Of a stretch of DNA of 64,000 bases, positions 12,266-24,175 are shown piece after piece. Below the pieces are notes generated by a model, which saw only the letters and a list, made by a program, of their open reading frames with translations, ran no database searches and had not been told where the DNA came from. The position numbers and the translations under genes were made by a program. The stretch is taken from the NCBI GenBank assembly GCA_933207985.1, contig OW240924.1, positions 75,151,866 through 75,215,865 of the forward strand. Reading direction: 5' to 3'. Source of the DNA: Pelobates cultripes. Taxonomy: Eukaryota > Chordata > Amphibia > Anura > Pelobatidae. Numbering within the stretch: the first letter of the stretch is position 1; the number at the start of each line of letters is the position of its first letter.

Positions 12266-13055
12266 TTAAAGGTAAACTGCCACTTCTATTGAAATTACAG
12301 CACTGTAATTTGTGTTAAGCCTTTTTCCAATATGATGCTTAGTTTTATTTTAAAATTGTATATTAAAGATTTTGCAATTGAAATCACAATTCCACATTAC
12401 AGTCCAAGGCACACAATGCAAATAAGAACAAATATGGATACATTGTTTCATTTCTCCTTATTCCCCATCTTCAGTGGAAGAACAGAGAACCATTTATAAC
12501 AATGATTGACTGGGAGCTAAGGTCTATGCAGAAGTATGTATTTTATTTTCAGATCTCACAAACTTATATATGCTAAATGTAGGGGATACGTAAACATCAT
12601 ATTACATATCCTGGGGAGTGACCGTTCATAAGCTTATACCGCATTGTTTTAAATGACTGTAAGTATTGCTTTTAGTCCTTCAGATATACCACTAGTCTTA
12701 TGTGGTATGAAAGAGAGAGACTGATTTTGAGTAACACCCCAACTCCCATAATCATTAAGCGCTATAGTGAGAGCTTCATGTAAAGAGCCAGAAGTGCTCC
12801 ATCTGAGCTAAGCCTGGTAGTGCAGGGTCTAGATCATTGGCTGAATCGGCTTATTCTCTCAGCTCTCCTCATTGGCTAACAGAAGCTCTCATAGGAAGCC
12901 TTCAGGCTCTTCATGGAAGTAGTGGAAGTGGGGAGTGTCACCTGTTACACCCCAGGTTGGACTCATCTAAAACAGTTTGACTTCTAACATTTGGTGGGGA
13001 GGCACCAGGGCATTCTAGGCACCATAACCTCTACAGTGCTTAAAGTGTTCCTTAA
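12266..13055. mobile_element. Possible composite T2-like MITE region
   Basis: TTAAAGGTAAACTGCC at 12266 and GTGTTCCTTAA ending at 13055 look like opposite MITE ends. The 790 bp between them is too heterogeneous for one simple element. Sequence around 12355-12425 resembles an L1 3' tail in reverse. Confidence 0.35.
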
Positions 13056-14043
13056 ATAAATTTTAAAAAATATATATATATATTTGTAATTTTCATTTTT
13101 ATGATATGTTGTTTACACATGGAATATGGTTATAATTTCTTCCCTTGTGGTTATCTGTAATAACTAACATGATTTCCAAATCAATGTCATTAAACTAGTA
13201 AAATGGTGTATCTACTTGGTCTTCTACTCCAGATCATGCACATGGCTTCCACAAAGCACGGCAAACGTGTTTTACTCTAAACCCGAAAATGGCATGTACA
13301 TATACTCACAACTATTTTCTGTGCCAATGAGCTTGGTACCTGTGCACCAGAGCTATTTATAACCACTAAGGACTGTAGTTTTGTTTTTTTCTGTGGTTAG
13401 CTTCATACCACAAGGTAATGGCATGTAAGTATACAATAAATAAAACAAGTCCACATTACACAGGGCTAAGCTAAATGTCTCATTAAAATAATGAAATTAA
13501 TTGTGTTTTATGAAGCTTAGATTAAACATCGGCCATGTACTTTAAAATAAACATTGATAAAAATAAATTAGATACATTTTTAATACCTATCACTGGATTA
13601 TGTAATTCCTGCTCTTGATTCTGTTGTTTCTATCTACTTATGGCAATTGAGGCACGTACAGTGGAACATTCTGTCATTTCACCTCTGCCGTCTTTACTAG
13701 TTGCCAGAGGGTTCTGAAAAATAGCTCATTGCTTGTAACGAATTCCTTTTGCTCTATGAAATACGACAATATAATTTCCTTGTCATTTTATGACATTGTT
13801 GTATTTAGTTTTTTCTAGCAAAGTGCCAGGGTAATGAATACCTAGGGCATCACTGTTACAGATTACATTTTGTGTGTCTTATCATTGTGTGTGTGTGTGC
13901 TTACACCATATACCAAAAAGAGCCCTCACGGAGGCTTATAAGATGTTTTATTGAAGCAGATTAAATATAGTAGTTACAGCATGACTGTTTCTGTCCTATG
14001 ATGGGCTTTTTTTTTTTTTTTTTTACTCAAATTTAAAATGGCT
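13056..14043. other. Non-coding AT-rich sequence
   Basis: No gene found. There is a TA run at 13069-13084, a TG run at 13886-13900 and a T run at 14008-14025. Confidence 0.4.
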
Positions 14044-14468
14044 TTAACGGGACACTATAGGCACTATACTGCAGTGCCCCATGTATCTTAACCCTGCAAA
14101 GGTAATTATTGCAGTTTTTAGTAAACTGCAATAATTACCTTTTGAGGGTTAACTGCACCTCTAGTGGCTGTCTACCAGACGCTACTAGAAGGACTTCCGG
14201 GTCGTTAGGCAACTCTTGGTTGCTTAACTGACGCTGGATGCCCTCATGCTATGCATCCAGGGTCACCCATTATACAATGATTTCCTATGGGGAAAGTCCT
14301 AATGCGAGCGTGGCCACTGAGGTGGAGACTGAATCAGCCCCGAAGGATATCAATGCTTGAATCGGGTAAGTGACAGAAGGGGTATTTAACCCCACTGGAG
14401 TGGGGGGCACTATAGCTTTAGTGGCAGGGAGACAACTTTATTTTTCTTACACTATAATTTCCCTTTAA
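14044..14468 (+). mobile_element. T2-like MITE with TTAA ends
   Basis: Begins TTAACGGGACACTATAGG and ends ACTATAATTTCCCTTTAA. Internal hairpins include ATTATTGCAGTTTTTAGT with its complement and CTCTAGTGGCTGTC. The size (425 bp) and hairpin layout resemble the multi-hairpin family but the sequence is divergent. Confidence 0.7.
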
Positions 14469-14525
14469 GATATCTCTATAACTTGCATATTTGTAACTTT
14501 TTACCACATAATCCATCTAAACCTC

Positions 14526-14816
14526 TTAAAGGAAAACTGCAAGTTCCATAACCACTACAGTGCCCAATTTAGAACAATATGACTTCTTACCTAGGGTCTA
14601 CTGCGTGGCGCTCCACAGCTTCCTGCTGAAAGCTCTCACAGTAGTACTAGACTTAGCTCATTGGCAGAGAGTAATCGGTTGACACTCACCGCCAATGAGC
14701 TAATGCTGCATTGCTAGGCTTAGCTCAGAAGAGCTAATGAAAATTACTGCTTAGGAAATTCCTGCTATGCATATAGTGAGCTGTAGTGGTTATGGTATTT
14801 GTAGTGTTCCTTTTAA
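14526..14816. mobile_element. Short T2-like MITE next to exon j
   Basis: 291 bp between TTAA sites. Starts TTAAAGGAAAACTGCAAG and ends ATTTGTAGTGTTCCTTTTAA, with complementary subterminal ATAACCACTACAGTG / GTAGTGGTTAT. It lies only 23 bp past the donor of exon j. Confidence 0.75.
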
Positions 14817-14839
14817 AGTATTTTTTTCTTATACATTAC

Positions 14840-14932
14840 CTGTAGTAGAGGTTGCCTGCTACCCCAAGAGGATCAATGAAAGCTCTCTCAAGAAGCATCA
14901 ATTGGTCGTTTATTTTCCGTACTTCCAGAGGG
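14840..14932 (-). CDS. Exon j, GCPII/NAALADL1-like: [17 protein letters not shown], penultimate-type exon
   Basis: The 93 bp exon completes a split Asn and encodes [18 protein letters not shown] then [12 protein letters not shown] plus two bases of Arg. It matches the very conserved GCPII segment [21 protein letters not shown]. The acceptor is TTTCCTAG and the donor GTAATG. The family normally has one more exon (about 65 residues to the stop). I did not find it in 1-14839, so it probably lies before the window. A MITE begins 23 bp past the donor (14526-14816). Confidence 0.94.
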
Positions 14933-15888
14933 CTAGGAAACAAGAAACAAGAAAATAAAATACATTGTTACATCCAAACTAGTAAATTTAAAGGGCCACT
15001 ACAGGTACCAATAATTGACATCATTACTATTCCTTATTTTTTTTCTATGCTCAAATCTTTGTTTTTGCACACATACAAAAATAGGGTTCAATAGTCACAC
15101 CCCTTATTCCAGAAGGTCTGTGCATATATTTGATAAGGAATTATTTTTCTGAAGTGAGGGGGCTTTATTAAAGAGGCAGGTTTACAAAAACTGTAAAGCG
15201 GAGAGTATGCAAAAAAATAAAAAATACAGCATATTAATAAGGCCAAATGCAATAAGGTTGTATTGGAACCTGGAGTACCCCTTTAATATTTTATTTAGTA
15301 TAAGGAACTTACTATTAATTTGCCACACAACACTTTCATGTAAGCCAGATGCTATTAATAATCATTGAATTGAATCAGCCATTTTAGACTTTTATGTTGT
15401 CTTTAATTTTCAAACCTGATGGGGTGCATAGTCTAAATGTATTCCTAGTTTGGCTTAAAGGATCATTTTGGGCACCCAGAACAATGATGTAGTCTCTTTG
15501 TAGTGGACCTGTCCTTTTACCCCTGCAGTGTAAATACTTTTTAAAACTTGGATTTTTTTTTTACATATATCAAAAACTGTCTTCCTAACAACCACTAGAG
15601 AGAGGGTACGTCTGCTGCAATATCAGAGTTTGACTCCACTATGTGATGTTTTACATCGAACATCAACAAATTATAGTGAAACATTTCATTCAATGCTTCA
15701 TATGAGAAGCATTGGATTGAATGAGAAGACCAACATGAGATTGCCTCCTGAAGCAAAATGAATAATAGAATACTATATCGTTAGGAATACATGTTTGTTT
15801 CCCCTCCACAAATGTATACATGTTTTCACAGGGGAAGGTGAGTTTTACTTACCTGATCTTGTCCCTCGCAGCTACCCCCACTTTCAAC
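14933..15888. other. Intronic sequence with a possible T2-like MITE fragment
   Basis: Start of the 19.4 kb intron's 3' part. TTAAAGGATCATTTTGGG followed by CACCCAGAACAA at 15455 looks like a MITE left end without a clear partner. A near-palindrome GCATTGAATG / CAATGCTTCATATGAGAAGCATTGGATTG-type segment is seen near 15680-15722. No coding sequence. Confidence 0.4.
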
Positions 15889-17266
15889 TTAAAGTGGCAC
15901 TATCATGCCAAAATTACCTTTCCTCAATCGCTTCCTCTTCTCTCCCTCTCTCAGGATCTGTTCTTCATTTCTTACGGTCAACATAAGTAGGGACTATTTT
16001 GTTTTATGTATTTTTCCTACGCTTGACCAAAGTCTGCTCTATTTCCTGTGATCAAAGCAATTTTCCCACAAGCCTCCCCTTCCTCCTGCTGCTTCATTCG
16101 GCGTTCGAACAATGGCGAAACCACTGAATTTCGTCTTAACAGAATGAGAACCATTCGTCCATTTTTTTAATGACGAAATTCGGGACTTTTGTTCGGAACG
16201 GAATTTCATTCGAATGAATGAAACTCCAATATTTTTTGTGCCTCGAGTAGATAGCTCCCTTATTTCCACGGTATTAGGGAGCTATCGACTAAAAGGCTGA
16301 AAGATCTAAATTGGTCTTTCAGCCAAATGTACGAATGCTAAGTAAATATTACTTAGTATTCGTAATAAATCTGCCCCTACTCGCTATACCGCAAATAGGG
16401 GCACCCCCACTACTTTAATAAAGTGCCCCTTAGTGGCATGGGTGGAGGCCGGGGGGGGTGGACAATAGGTCCCCCCCCTGTTGTATTCTATGGTCCCCAC
16501 CTGCAGCGCATTGGTCGGGGTCAGGGGGGTGGACCAAAGGTCCCCTTCCCCCCCATTGTATCTTGGGGCCCCCACCCCGCTGCTCATGGGTGGGGCAGAG
16601 GGAGGACACTAGGTCCTCCGTTTAGTTTAGTGGCCCCCACTCTTGGTACACAAGTGGGGGCTCGAGGGGGACACTTTGCCCCCCCTGTTAATTATTTTTA
16701 CATGTGCCCCACTAAGGGGCACTTTATTAAAGTAGTGGGGGGTGTTTTTTACAACAGTGAGCAGCCACTGGCTGCTCACTGTTTGGTAGACATGCCCCTA
16801 CTCGCAGTATAGCGAGTAGCGGAAGATTTATTACTAATACTAAGTAACCTAAATTGGTCTTTTAGTAGTTAGCTCACTAATACCGTGGGAGTTTCATTCG
16901 AATGAAATTCTGATCCGAAAAAAATCCTGAATTCCTCCCAACACAAATGGACGAATTGTTCTCATTCCATTAGGACGAAATTCGGTAGTTTTGCCGGCAT
17001 TCGAATGCCAAATGAAGCAGCAGGAAGAAGGTGAGAATTGTGGGAAAATTGCTTTGACCACAGGAAATAGAGCAGGCTTTGCTCTTCCCCTGGATCAAAG
17101 CTGGTTAAGCGTAGGAAAAATACATAAGACAAAATAGTCCCTACTTTGTCTTGTGTTTTAAAGAAAACTAGAGCAGACCGTAAGAAATTAAGAACAGATC
17201 CGGAGAGAGGGAGAGAAGGGGAAGCGATTGAGGAAAGGTACGTTCGGCATGATAGTGCTGCTTTAA
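15889..17266. mobile_element. Long foldback element with about 0.5 kb terminal inverted repeats
   Basis: Flanked by TTAA, it begins TTAAAGTGGCACTATCATGCC and its right end reads the same as a complement (GGCATGATAGTGCTGCTTTAA). The left arm (15889 to about 16440) and right arm (about 16715-17266) stay recognisably complementary through ACCTTTCCTCAATCGCTTCC, TTTCCTGTGATCAAAGC and CTTTAATAAAGTGCCCCTTA. The centre (16440-16690) is a GC-rich repeat. It encodes nothing recognisable and depends on an outside transposase if mobile. Confidence 0.85.
16440..16690. repeat. GC-rich imperfect tandem/inverted repeat at foldback centre
   Basis: Units of roughly 65-80 bp alternate G-rich and C-rich blocks (GGGGTGGACAATAGGTCCCCCC, GGGGGTGGACCAAAGGTCC, then GGGTGGGGCAGAGGGAGGAC). 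Each unit carries a small palindrome around AGGTCC. It is a minisatellite-like core inside the foldback. Confidence 0.6.
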
Positions 17267-18689
17267 GTCCCTTTTTAGGTCTTGGCCCTTCAACTGTCCA
17301 CGTCAATGTTGTAGGTCTATGGAGGATTCTGTGTTACTGTGGGAGCCTCTGTAGACCATGTCCTTTTTTTTTTTTTTCTCAGCCATCTCTATGACAACTG
17401 AAGGAATTGTAAAATGTGAAAGGGGTAGCTCTGCCTTTTGACAAGTTTGTCAGGCATAGGGAACATACAAAAGACAGAGTAGTCCTTTGTCTTAGTATAT
17501 CTTTAGGCTACGTTGGAATTTCAGCGAAATTCCAACACTTTCAATGTGAATTTTTCATGAAGAGTTTGTCTTTCTGAAATACTCATTTTAGAGGAGTAGG
17601 TGACAAAGTCGGTTTAAGTTCATCGTACTCGGACCACACATGTAGCAGTAAATACATTCTATAAAAGGCGTTTTCATAGGTGTTGGGTTGTCTTTTTCAT
17701 TTATGCATATGTAAAAGAGAATGAAAGCAAATATAATGCAGAATTTCCTGAAAATGAAAGTCATTTCACACTGAATAAAATATGACTAGAGACTTTGCAC
17801 ATTATGTTTACATTTCATGTTCATTATTTACCTTTTCTTTTTGTTTGTTCTTTATAATTGAATCTGTTATTGAAGGGATGTGCAGTTAATTCCACCTAAT
17901 AAAGGCCTTTATGATATCTGCAAATCACTTATTTTATTGATCTTGTCTCCTAAAATGCTAAGCATCTATCAAACCTTAAAAAGAAAAAAAAAAATAGCTA
18001 AATGATTGAAATGCTTTGTAGGCTTCCAACATTTAATACTCCTCTTAGCAAGATGGGACTTTACATTGTTGGACTTTTATGGACACATGGTTTTATCATG
18101 TAGCACACAAAGTGCAAACAGCACACAAAGTGCAAACAGCCCTCCTGATCACCCAAAAGAGGTGAAATATCACACAGCATTGGGATGACTGGGACAAATT
18201 ATGAGTGCAAGTTTAAACATGCTGCACTTGTAATAAATAGCAGACCACTAACTCAAGTACAAGCATTTTTGCAGCTCTAAGTAGGTAGGCAACCCTGATT
18301 GGCCATCCTGATTTGTGGAACCTGCAATGCTGGTCACAACCCCAATCCTTCTTTGACAAGGTTCTATGGTTGCTAGTGTGTAGAGTTAGTAGTGGTCTAG
18401 ACGTATGCACAAACCTTTTCCTTTTCCTTAATGTACTTTTTATATTTGAATAAATTATCGTTTCTACCTTGTACTTATTTTTTGCTTGATTGCTTGTCCC
18501 AAGACCATTGAGCTAGCACAAGTCAGGATTGGGTCTCTATGGTGAGCTTCTTTGTAAACAAATTAATTGGGTTTTTAGAATAGTTACTTTGAAAGTATAG
18601 CCTTTCTTAAAATAGGCCCAACATCAACTGCGTATTGTTATATATAGAGGATATTTATTCTCTAAGGTAGACCCTATTTAAATAATAAT
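17267..18689. other. Intronic sequence
   Basis: No gene recognised. It includes a perfect short tandem duplication (AGCACACAAAGTGCAAAC twice, about 18101-18139) and a T run (17368-17381). Confidence 0.4.
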
Positions 18690-18769
18690 TTAACCCCTTA
18701 AGGACACAACTTCTGAAATAAAAGGGAATCATGACGGTATATTTCCGTCATGTGTCCTTAAGGGGTTAA
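18690..18769. mobile_element. 80 bp palindromic mini-MITE, copy 1
   Basis: TTAACCCCTTAAGGACACAA at one end and GTGTCCTTAAGGGGTTAA at the other form a terminal inverted repeat. The centre ATGACGGTAT...CCGTCAT also folds. Closely similar copies sit at 30814-30893 and 32834-32911. TTAA at both ends suggests a TTAA-targeting transposase. Confidence 0.8.
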
Positions 18770-20766
18770 CAGATTCTGTGGGTTTCTGAGGTATGCTGGG
18801 GCCCAGAATATTTACTCGTGGGTTACTAGTCTTTTTTCCTAGTATGTATATTTTATTGTAACCTAGCCCTTAGGACTAAGTGTACTGACATAATAAGGTT
18901 ACGTTCACCAATCTTCCATCATATCATACAACATGTCAGCATGCCTTGCTAACTAAGCTTATTAATAGCAATGATGTGATGCAGTTGCCATGTGCACAGG
19001 TTGATCTGTATTACACATAAACATGACGACAGAGGATTAGCTGCTCATTTATTATGTGAACACCTGTACATCAATATGTACAGATTTTGCTTTCTCCCAT
19101 CTGAAAGTACACTAGTGGGAATATGTAATGTACAGGTGGCATACTGCTACTCACGTCGAAGGCCAGTTTAAATACTTCTTCAATATTTGATAGCATACAT
19201 TCTAATTTACTCTGCGTATGTTTACATTTTACATACCTTGTGAATTTGTGTTATGACTAAATTTCTACCTTAGGGAAGTATATGTTTATTGTGTGTGTGG
19301 TATGTGCCCATAAACGCAGATAATGTTGCATACTCAAACTGTTCTAGATTCTGTAACGCAGGTGATATTTCTACCCTGATTATCGTTCTGTAATGACTAG
19401 CCTCGGCTATATAATCTGAGCCCGCACATGGAGATAAGTGGACCTGTAAAGAACTTCATAAATGTATAATACAAGATGTTGATTGAAAAGTCCCTAAAAG
19501 AACCCTGTGGAATATTTGTATATCTGTATGCTGGCAATTGAGCACACGTTGAATTCTCTATTAAGAAGAAGCATCTGTATAAAGATATACACATAAGAGG
19601 CACAATGGTGACCTGAACATCATTTTACATTAATCCGTAGAAGAAGTGATACATTCGATAAACAAGCTTGGGAGCAGATATTGGTATTTCATTATGGTCC
19701 AGTCCTGGTGAATTGGGACTTTATTTAACTCTTGGGTGTTGTGAAGTGATAATGATTAGGTTAAACATTTTAAATAGATAATTAGTCTGCTCACATAAAT
19801 CAAGTAATTTCCAATGTGTCGTAAAAAGTAGACTTTTTTTTTTTTTTTTTTTAACGTGCAGTTCCATTACATGTAATTAGATCTATATTTTTCCAGTAAT
19901 CTGTGTAAATGCTGAATGTATCTCTGCTTGTCTGGTAACATTGTAATCACTGTAGTTTGTCACAGCACATTCTCACTCTATGCAATATTCTAATTAGAGA
20001 AGACATCGCTATCACAGTTTATTATCTAATACGAGCAGAGAGAGCAGAGAGATTATTTCTGCAGTACACCAACGTTTAAAATGGTGTATTCTTCATCTTC
20101 AGTTAATATACGCAGACAACAGCAATACTCGCAGTATTTGTCATTTTTTATCTGTTAAATATAATCAAATTTGCTGAAATATTAAAAGGAATCTCTGGCG
20201 GTTAAAAAAGAAAGAAACACTAACTTGTTTCTGCTGTTTATTTAGATATTAATATGTACTGTAAAAAGTCTTGAGTCCTTCAGTAGAATTAAACACTCCA
20301 TTGATTTATTTTTTTAATTTATTTTATACAAAATATTGACTACAAAGCAGCAGATTTATCTAATGCTTGGGGGGGAAAAAAAAGCATTCACAAAATATTA
20401 TAATAATTTCATGGTTGCAGAGTTGTGGACCTCCTGTTAGCATTCCAATTCACCTGTGAGACTAGGAAGGAATTTGGCATGGACAGACTAAATGCATAAC
20501 TGCATAGTTCATCTCAATTATTTCCCAAAACCTGGGACCCTTGATTAAACAGAAACATATCTGAATTGTAATAGTTTATAGCAATCTCATTTTGTGAATC
20601 GTTCCTTTACTTATACAGCACTTGAAGACAACTTTTTATTCTTTCTGCTTTTCCTACTTTACCCCCTCTATTTCCCTCTCATAGATCTGGGCACATCTTC
20701 CTGCTTTTCCTCTCTGTTTTTTTATCCACTCTCTTTACTTTCTCCTTCTTTCCTCTTAATGTATAA
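18770..20766. other. Intronic sequence
   Basis: About 2 kb of AT-rich sequence without recognisable coding, RNA or repeat signal apart from a T run at 19834-19851. Confidence 0.4.
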
Positions 20767-21168
20767 TTAAAGGACCACTACAGTGCCAGGAAAACAAACA
20801 AACACTATAGTGTTAATAGGTCTCCCCCAGCCTCAGGGTCCCCCGCCCGCCGGGCTTTAGGGGGAGGTAGGGGTTAAAGGCACATCTTTCTCCAGCGCCA
20901 GGCTCCCTCAGCACTGGGGACTTTCCTCCTCCTTCCGACGTCATTCTCAATGCTTTCCTATCAACGCTGGCGTCTTCTCACTGTGAAAATCACAGTGAGA
21001 AGCGCCTCTAGCTGCTGTCAATGAGACAGCCACTAGAGGCTGGATTAACCCATATGTAAACATAGCAGTTTCTCTGTTTACAGCAGGCAGGGTTAACCTG
21101 AGATGGACCTGGCACCCAGACCACTTCATTAAGCTGAGGTGGTCTGGGTGCCTATAGTGGTCCTTTAA
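20767..21168 (-). mobile_element. T2-like multi-hairpin MITE, copy 2 (reverse orientation)
   Basis: 402 bp between TTAA sites. It reads AAGGACCACTACAGTGCC at the left and GGTGCCTATAGTGGTCC at the right. The hairpins GTCTTCTCACTGTGAAAATC, GCTGTCAATGAGACAGC and ACCACTTCATTAAGCTGAGG are shared with copy 1 in reverse order. It lies just outside the left end of the DIRS element. Confidence 0.85.
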
Positions 21169-21304
21169 TAGAATACCAAACTAATCCTTATGACTTCTAC
21201 TACTTCCCCAGCGCAGAATGGGGAGCTGTCCAATCACAGACTTTCCCATTACAGCTCAATGAGAAGTCTTTGCAAGGCAGGTGCTCTGAGCAATTTCTGC
21301 CTCT

Positions 21305-21510
21305 TTAATTTTATTAAGACACGGAGGCGAGTATTATGCTGCATTCTTTCTTTATTTCCTTCAGCAGCAAAGAAAAACTTTAACAATAATATGAACACAG
21401 GAAACCAGTCTTTAAAACATATTTTCCTTGGCAACCAATCAGCCTATGAGGTTCCGCTCTCCAGCATAATAGGCGGTATTCCTATGACAATTTCCTCTTT
21501 CTTTGCTGCT
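21305..21510 (+). repeat. DIRS left inverted terminal repeat
   Basis: Begins TTAATTTTATTAAGACACGG and runs through CAATCAGCCTATGAGGTTCC and TATTCCTATGACAATTTCCT. The complement of 29865-30055 is about 95% alike over 200 bp by eye. Confidence 0.88.
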
Positions 21511-21532
21511 CCTTCATTTAAGTACTGAGTTC

Positions 21533-22010
21533 TTAAAGGACCACTCTAGGCACCCAGACCACTTCAGCTTAATGAAGTGGTCTGGATGTCAGGTCCTTCT
21601 AGGGTTAACCCATTTTTTCATAATTATAGCAGTTTCAGAGAAACTGCTATAATTATGAATGGGTTAAGCCTTCCCCCTAATCCTCTAGTGGCTGTCTCAT
21701 TGACAGCCACTAGGCGTTGCGTTTTCTACTGTGATTTTCACAGGAGAGCGCAGCGTCCATAGGAAAGCATTGTAAATGCTTTCTATGCGACCGCTGAATG
21801 CGCGAGCTCTTGCCGCTGCGGCGCATTCACGGCCGGGGTAACGGAGGCGGAGAGGAGGAGAGCTCCGCCAGCGCTGGAAAAGGTAAAGTTTTTACCCCTT
21901 TCCCCTTCCAGAGCCGGGTGGGAGGGGGACCCTGAGGGTGGGGGCACCCTCAGGGCACTATAGTGCCAGGAAAACGAGTATGTTTTCCTGGCACTATAGT
22001 GGTCCTTTAA
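21533..22010 (+). mobile_element. T2-like multi-hairpin MITE, copy 3, inside the DIRS element
   Basis: 478 bp between TTAA sites in the DIRS 5' leader. The terminal repeats are AAAGGACCACTCTAGG / CACTATAGTGGTCCTTT. Hairpins include GACCACTTCAGCTTAATG, CATAATTATAGCAGTTTC, CTCTAGTGGCTGTC, GGTGGGGGCACC and CCAGGAAAACGAGTATG. Its position shows it jumped after the DIRS had inserted. Confidence 0.88.
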
Positions 22011-22642
22011 CTGTGGAATTATTTTTACTATTCTTATTACTGTTGTTATTACTATTTTTTATATTTATTACTATTATTTTACTTATTACAGCTATCTTTT
22101 ATTTACAATTATTATTGTTATTACACTATTATTTTGATAACGTTCATCTTATTATTATTGTTTCTTTAATTCACATTTCCTTAATTATTAATCTGCCTTC
22201 TATTCTGTAATTTGCTGGATTGGACTCCCTCCTGGTTCCCTATATATCTTTATGGGGCACCGGGAGGAGAATCCATTATTCTTATCCCGCTCAACGTTTT
22301 ACTTGCATTTTGTGCCTCGCTGCACTTTCGCGCCATTTTTTTCAACTAATGTAACTGCCTAACTGCTCCTAGATTCGAGCAATAGTAACGTTCGGCAGTT
22401 TCCTTGCATTCACCAGTTCTCTCTTGTATGTGGTGTGCGTTCGCATACTTTTTCAGTTCGCATGGTTTTTAGATGAACTGTGCATTCATTCGCACAGTTC
22501 ATCTCTTTGCCGTTCGCGTCTTTTTACCGTTCGTGGGTTTATCAGTATTCATACTGTTTCATACGAACGGGCTGTTCGCAGAATTTTGTTGTTCTAATCT
22601 AATATTATACTGGAGGTTACAATAGTTCCACCCACAATAATA
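22011..22642 (+). other. DIRS 5' leader with ATT-rich stretch
   Basis: A TTATTATT-rich tract (22015-22200) leads to a promoter-distal leader with repeated TTCGCA / GTTCGC words (22380-22585), including GCACAGTTCATC against GATGAACTGTGC, which can fold. No start codon context could be judged. Confidence 0.45.
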
Positions 22643-23985
22643 ATGCAGTCTGACAAGGACCAAACTGTGGCTTCTGGGTCACAAGTGACCCCTCAGATTT
22701 CCCAGGGTAACCAGGGGGAAGGGACTATGTCCCCTGATTTTTCCACTACTGCGGACACGCAGGCGCTATTCAACGCCTTGGTTTCAGGAGCCATATCCCA
22801 GGCTATGGCCTCTGCTATGGGCGCTGTGTCGACGTCTCTGTCACACAGTATTACACAGGCTATCTTGCAGGCCCACCAATCTGCGCAGCAGACTGACACG
22901 TTAACTGCATCTAGAGTACCAACGGTCCCCCAAGGTCGCAAACCTACAGCTAAGACCAAACGTTCCTCCAAAACTGATTTGAGTGACAGCCTCACGTCTG
23001 TCTCAGATGGCGCGCAACCACCACCTCGTTAAAGAGCCACTAGCCGGGCAAAATCGGCTAGACTGTGGAAGCGGGCGAGAGCCCAAATGGATTTATCTGA
23101 GTCAGAACTCTGCAACATTGAGGAGGAAATGAATGAGTCCAATAAGGACGATTTTAGAGAGTCAGTCCGAATCAGATTTTGACGGTGCATTGGGTGAGGA
23201 CTCTACCTCCTCCTTCGGCACCTTCCCGGTGACACTGTCAGGGGCTCAGGTAAGTTTGTTGGGGTCCTTTGTTCGATCCTGAGGAACTCAGACACCCGCG
23301 TTCAGCGGAATGGTGTCCCTCGGAACATGTGGTGAGATACATCACCTCTAGAGTGCTTAATCCTCTGGACAAGGCTACCAGAAATAAATTGAGGGCAGAA
23401 TGCCCCCATCTCACGGTCCCAGATGACACATGCAAAATGCCCATCATGGACACCAAAATTGGCCAATTCCTTGGGAAAACCGGGTGGAAACCGAGGAAGG
23501 GCCTTGATTTTTTTTCTTGACTAATTGCCAAGACAAGGTTTTGGATATATTGGGCCCCGCGGCAAAAATGTTTGAGACAGTCGAAGATGGCCGAGACCTG
23601 GACAGGGATGGATCCAAAGGATCATTTGCCTAGTGGGGAACATTAATTCGGCATTGGCTACAGAACGCCGCAAAGCTATCCTGCTGAAAATCGAGCCTAA
23701 GCTAGTTAATCTAGCAATTAATGAGCCGGGTGCTAAAGGGCTTTTATTTGGTGATTCCTTTGTAAAGGAATTAGGGTCTTTTGTACATACCTTTACGGCC
23801 CTAGATAAGGCGCAGAATAACATGCGCAAGATATTCCATCAAAAGGTTTTTGCCGGGGCCATAAGAGGTAGGAGCCGCGTGTCCAGCCATATTCAGAGAG
23901 GTTCATACAGACAGAACCGAGGTTCCTATACCGGAAGAGCTGGATTACAAGAACAGAGGGCCACACCAGTTTTCTTCCCCTAAAG
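22643..23985 (+). pseudogene. DIRS gag-like pseudogene
   Basis: Opens with MQSDKDQTVASGSQVTPQ and an Ala/Ser-rich helix (ALFNALVSGAISQAMASAMG), then a basic stretch (GRKPTAKTKRSSKTDL). It is closed by a stop at 23030 and continues in other frames through 23269-23520 (EELRHPRSAEWCPSEHVV) and 23633-23983 (RRKAILLKIEPKLVNL, ...). The layout of a Gln/Ala-rich start, a central helical part and an Arg/Gly-rich end is typical of DIRS gag proteins, which have little sequence conservation. At least three frame breaks. Confidence 0.7.
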
Positions 23986-24175
23986 GGGCAGACCCTGGGT
24001 CGCTAGGGGCATCCGAGGAGCTCCTTCTGGAAGACGACCTTCTGGTAAGTGTCTACTATTCCCCTTTTTCCCTTCATGTTGTGGGGGGGCAGACTCAGAC
24101 ATTTTTCCCATGTGTGGTCGCATCTGACATCAGATGCTTGGGTCCTGCAGGCTGTAACAGGGTCCTGCATAGATT

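Noticed and set aside
16384..16812. Gly/Pro-rich frames (67 and 129 codons)
   Set aside because: They arise from G- and C-block repeats in the centre of a foldback element.
18690..18769. Rho-independent terminator or CRISPR-like repeat
   Set aside because: Eukaryotic context; scattered single palindromes with TTAA ends are better explained as MITEs.
22693..22995. 100-codon minus-strand frame
   Set aside because: Shadow of the DIRS gag-like frame, which fits the element's orientation and neighbours.
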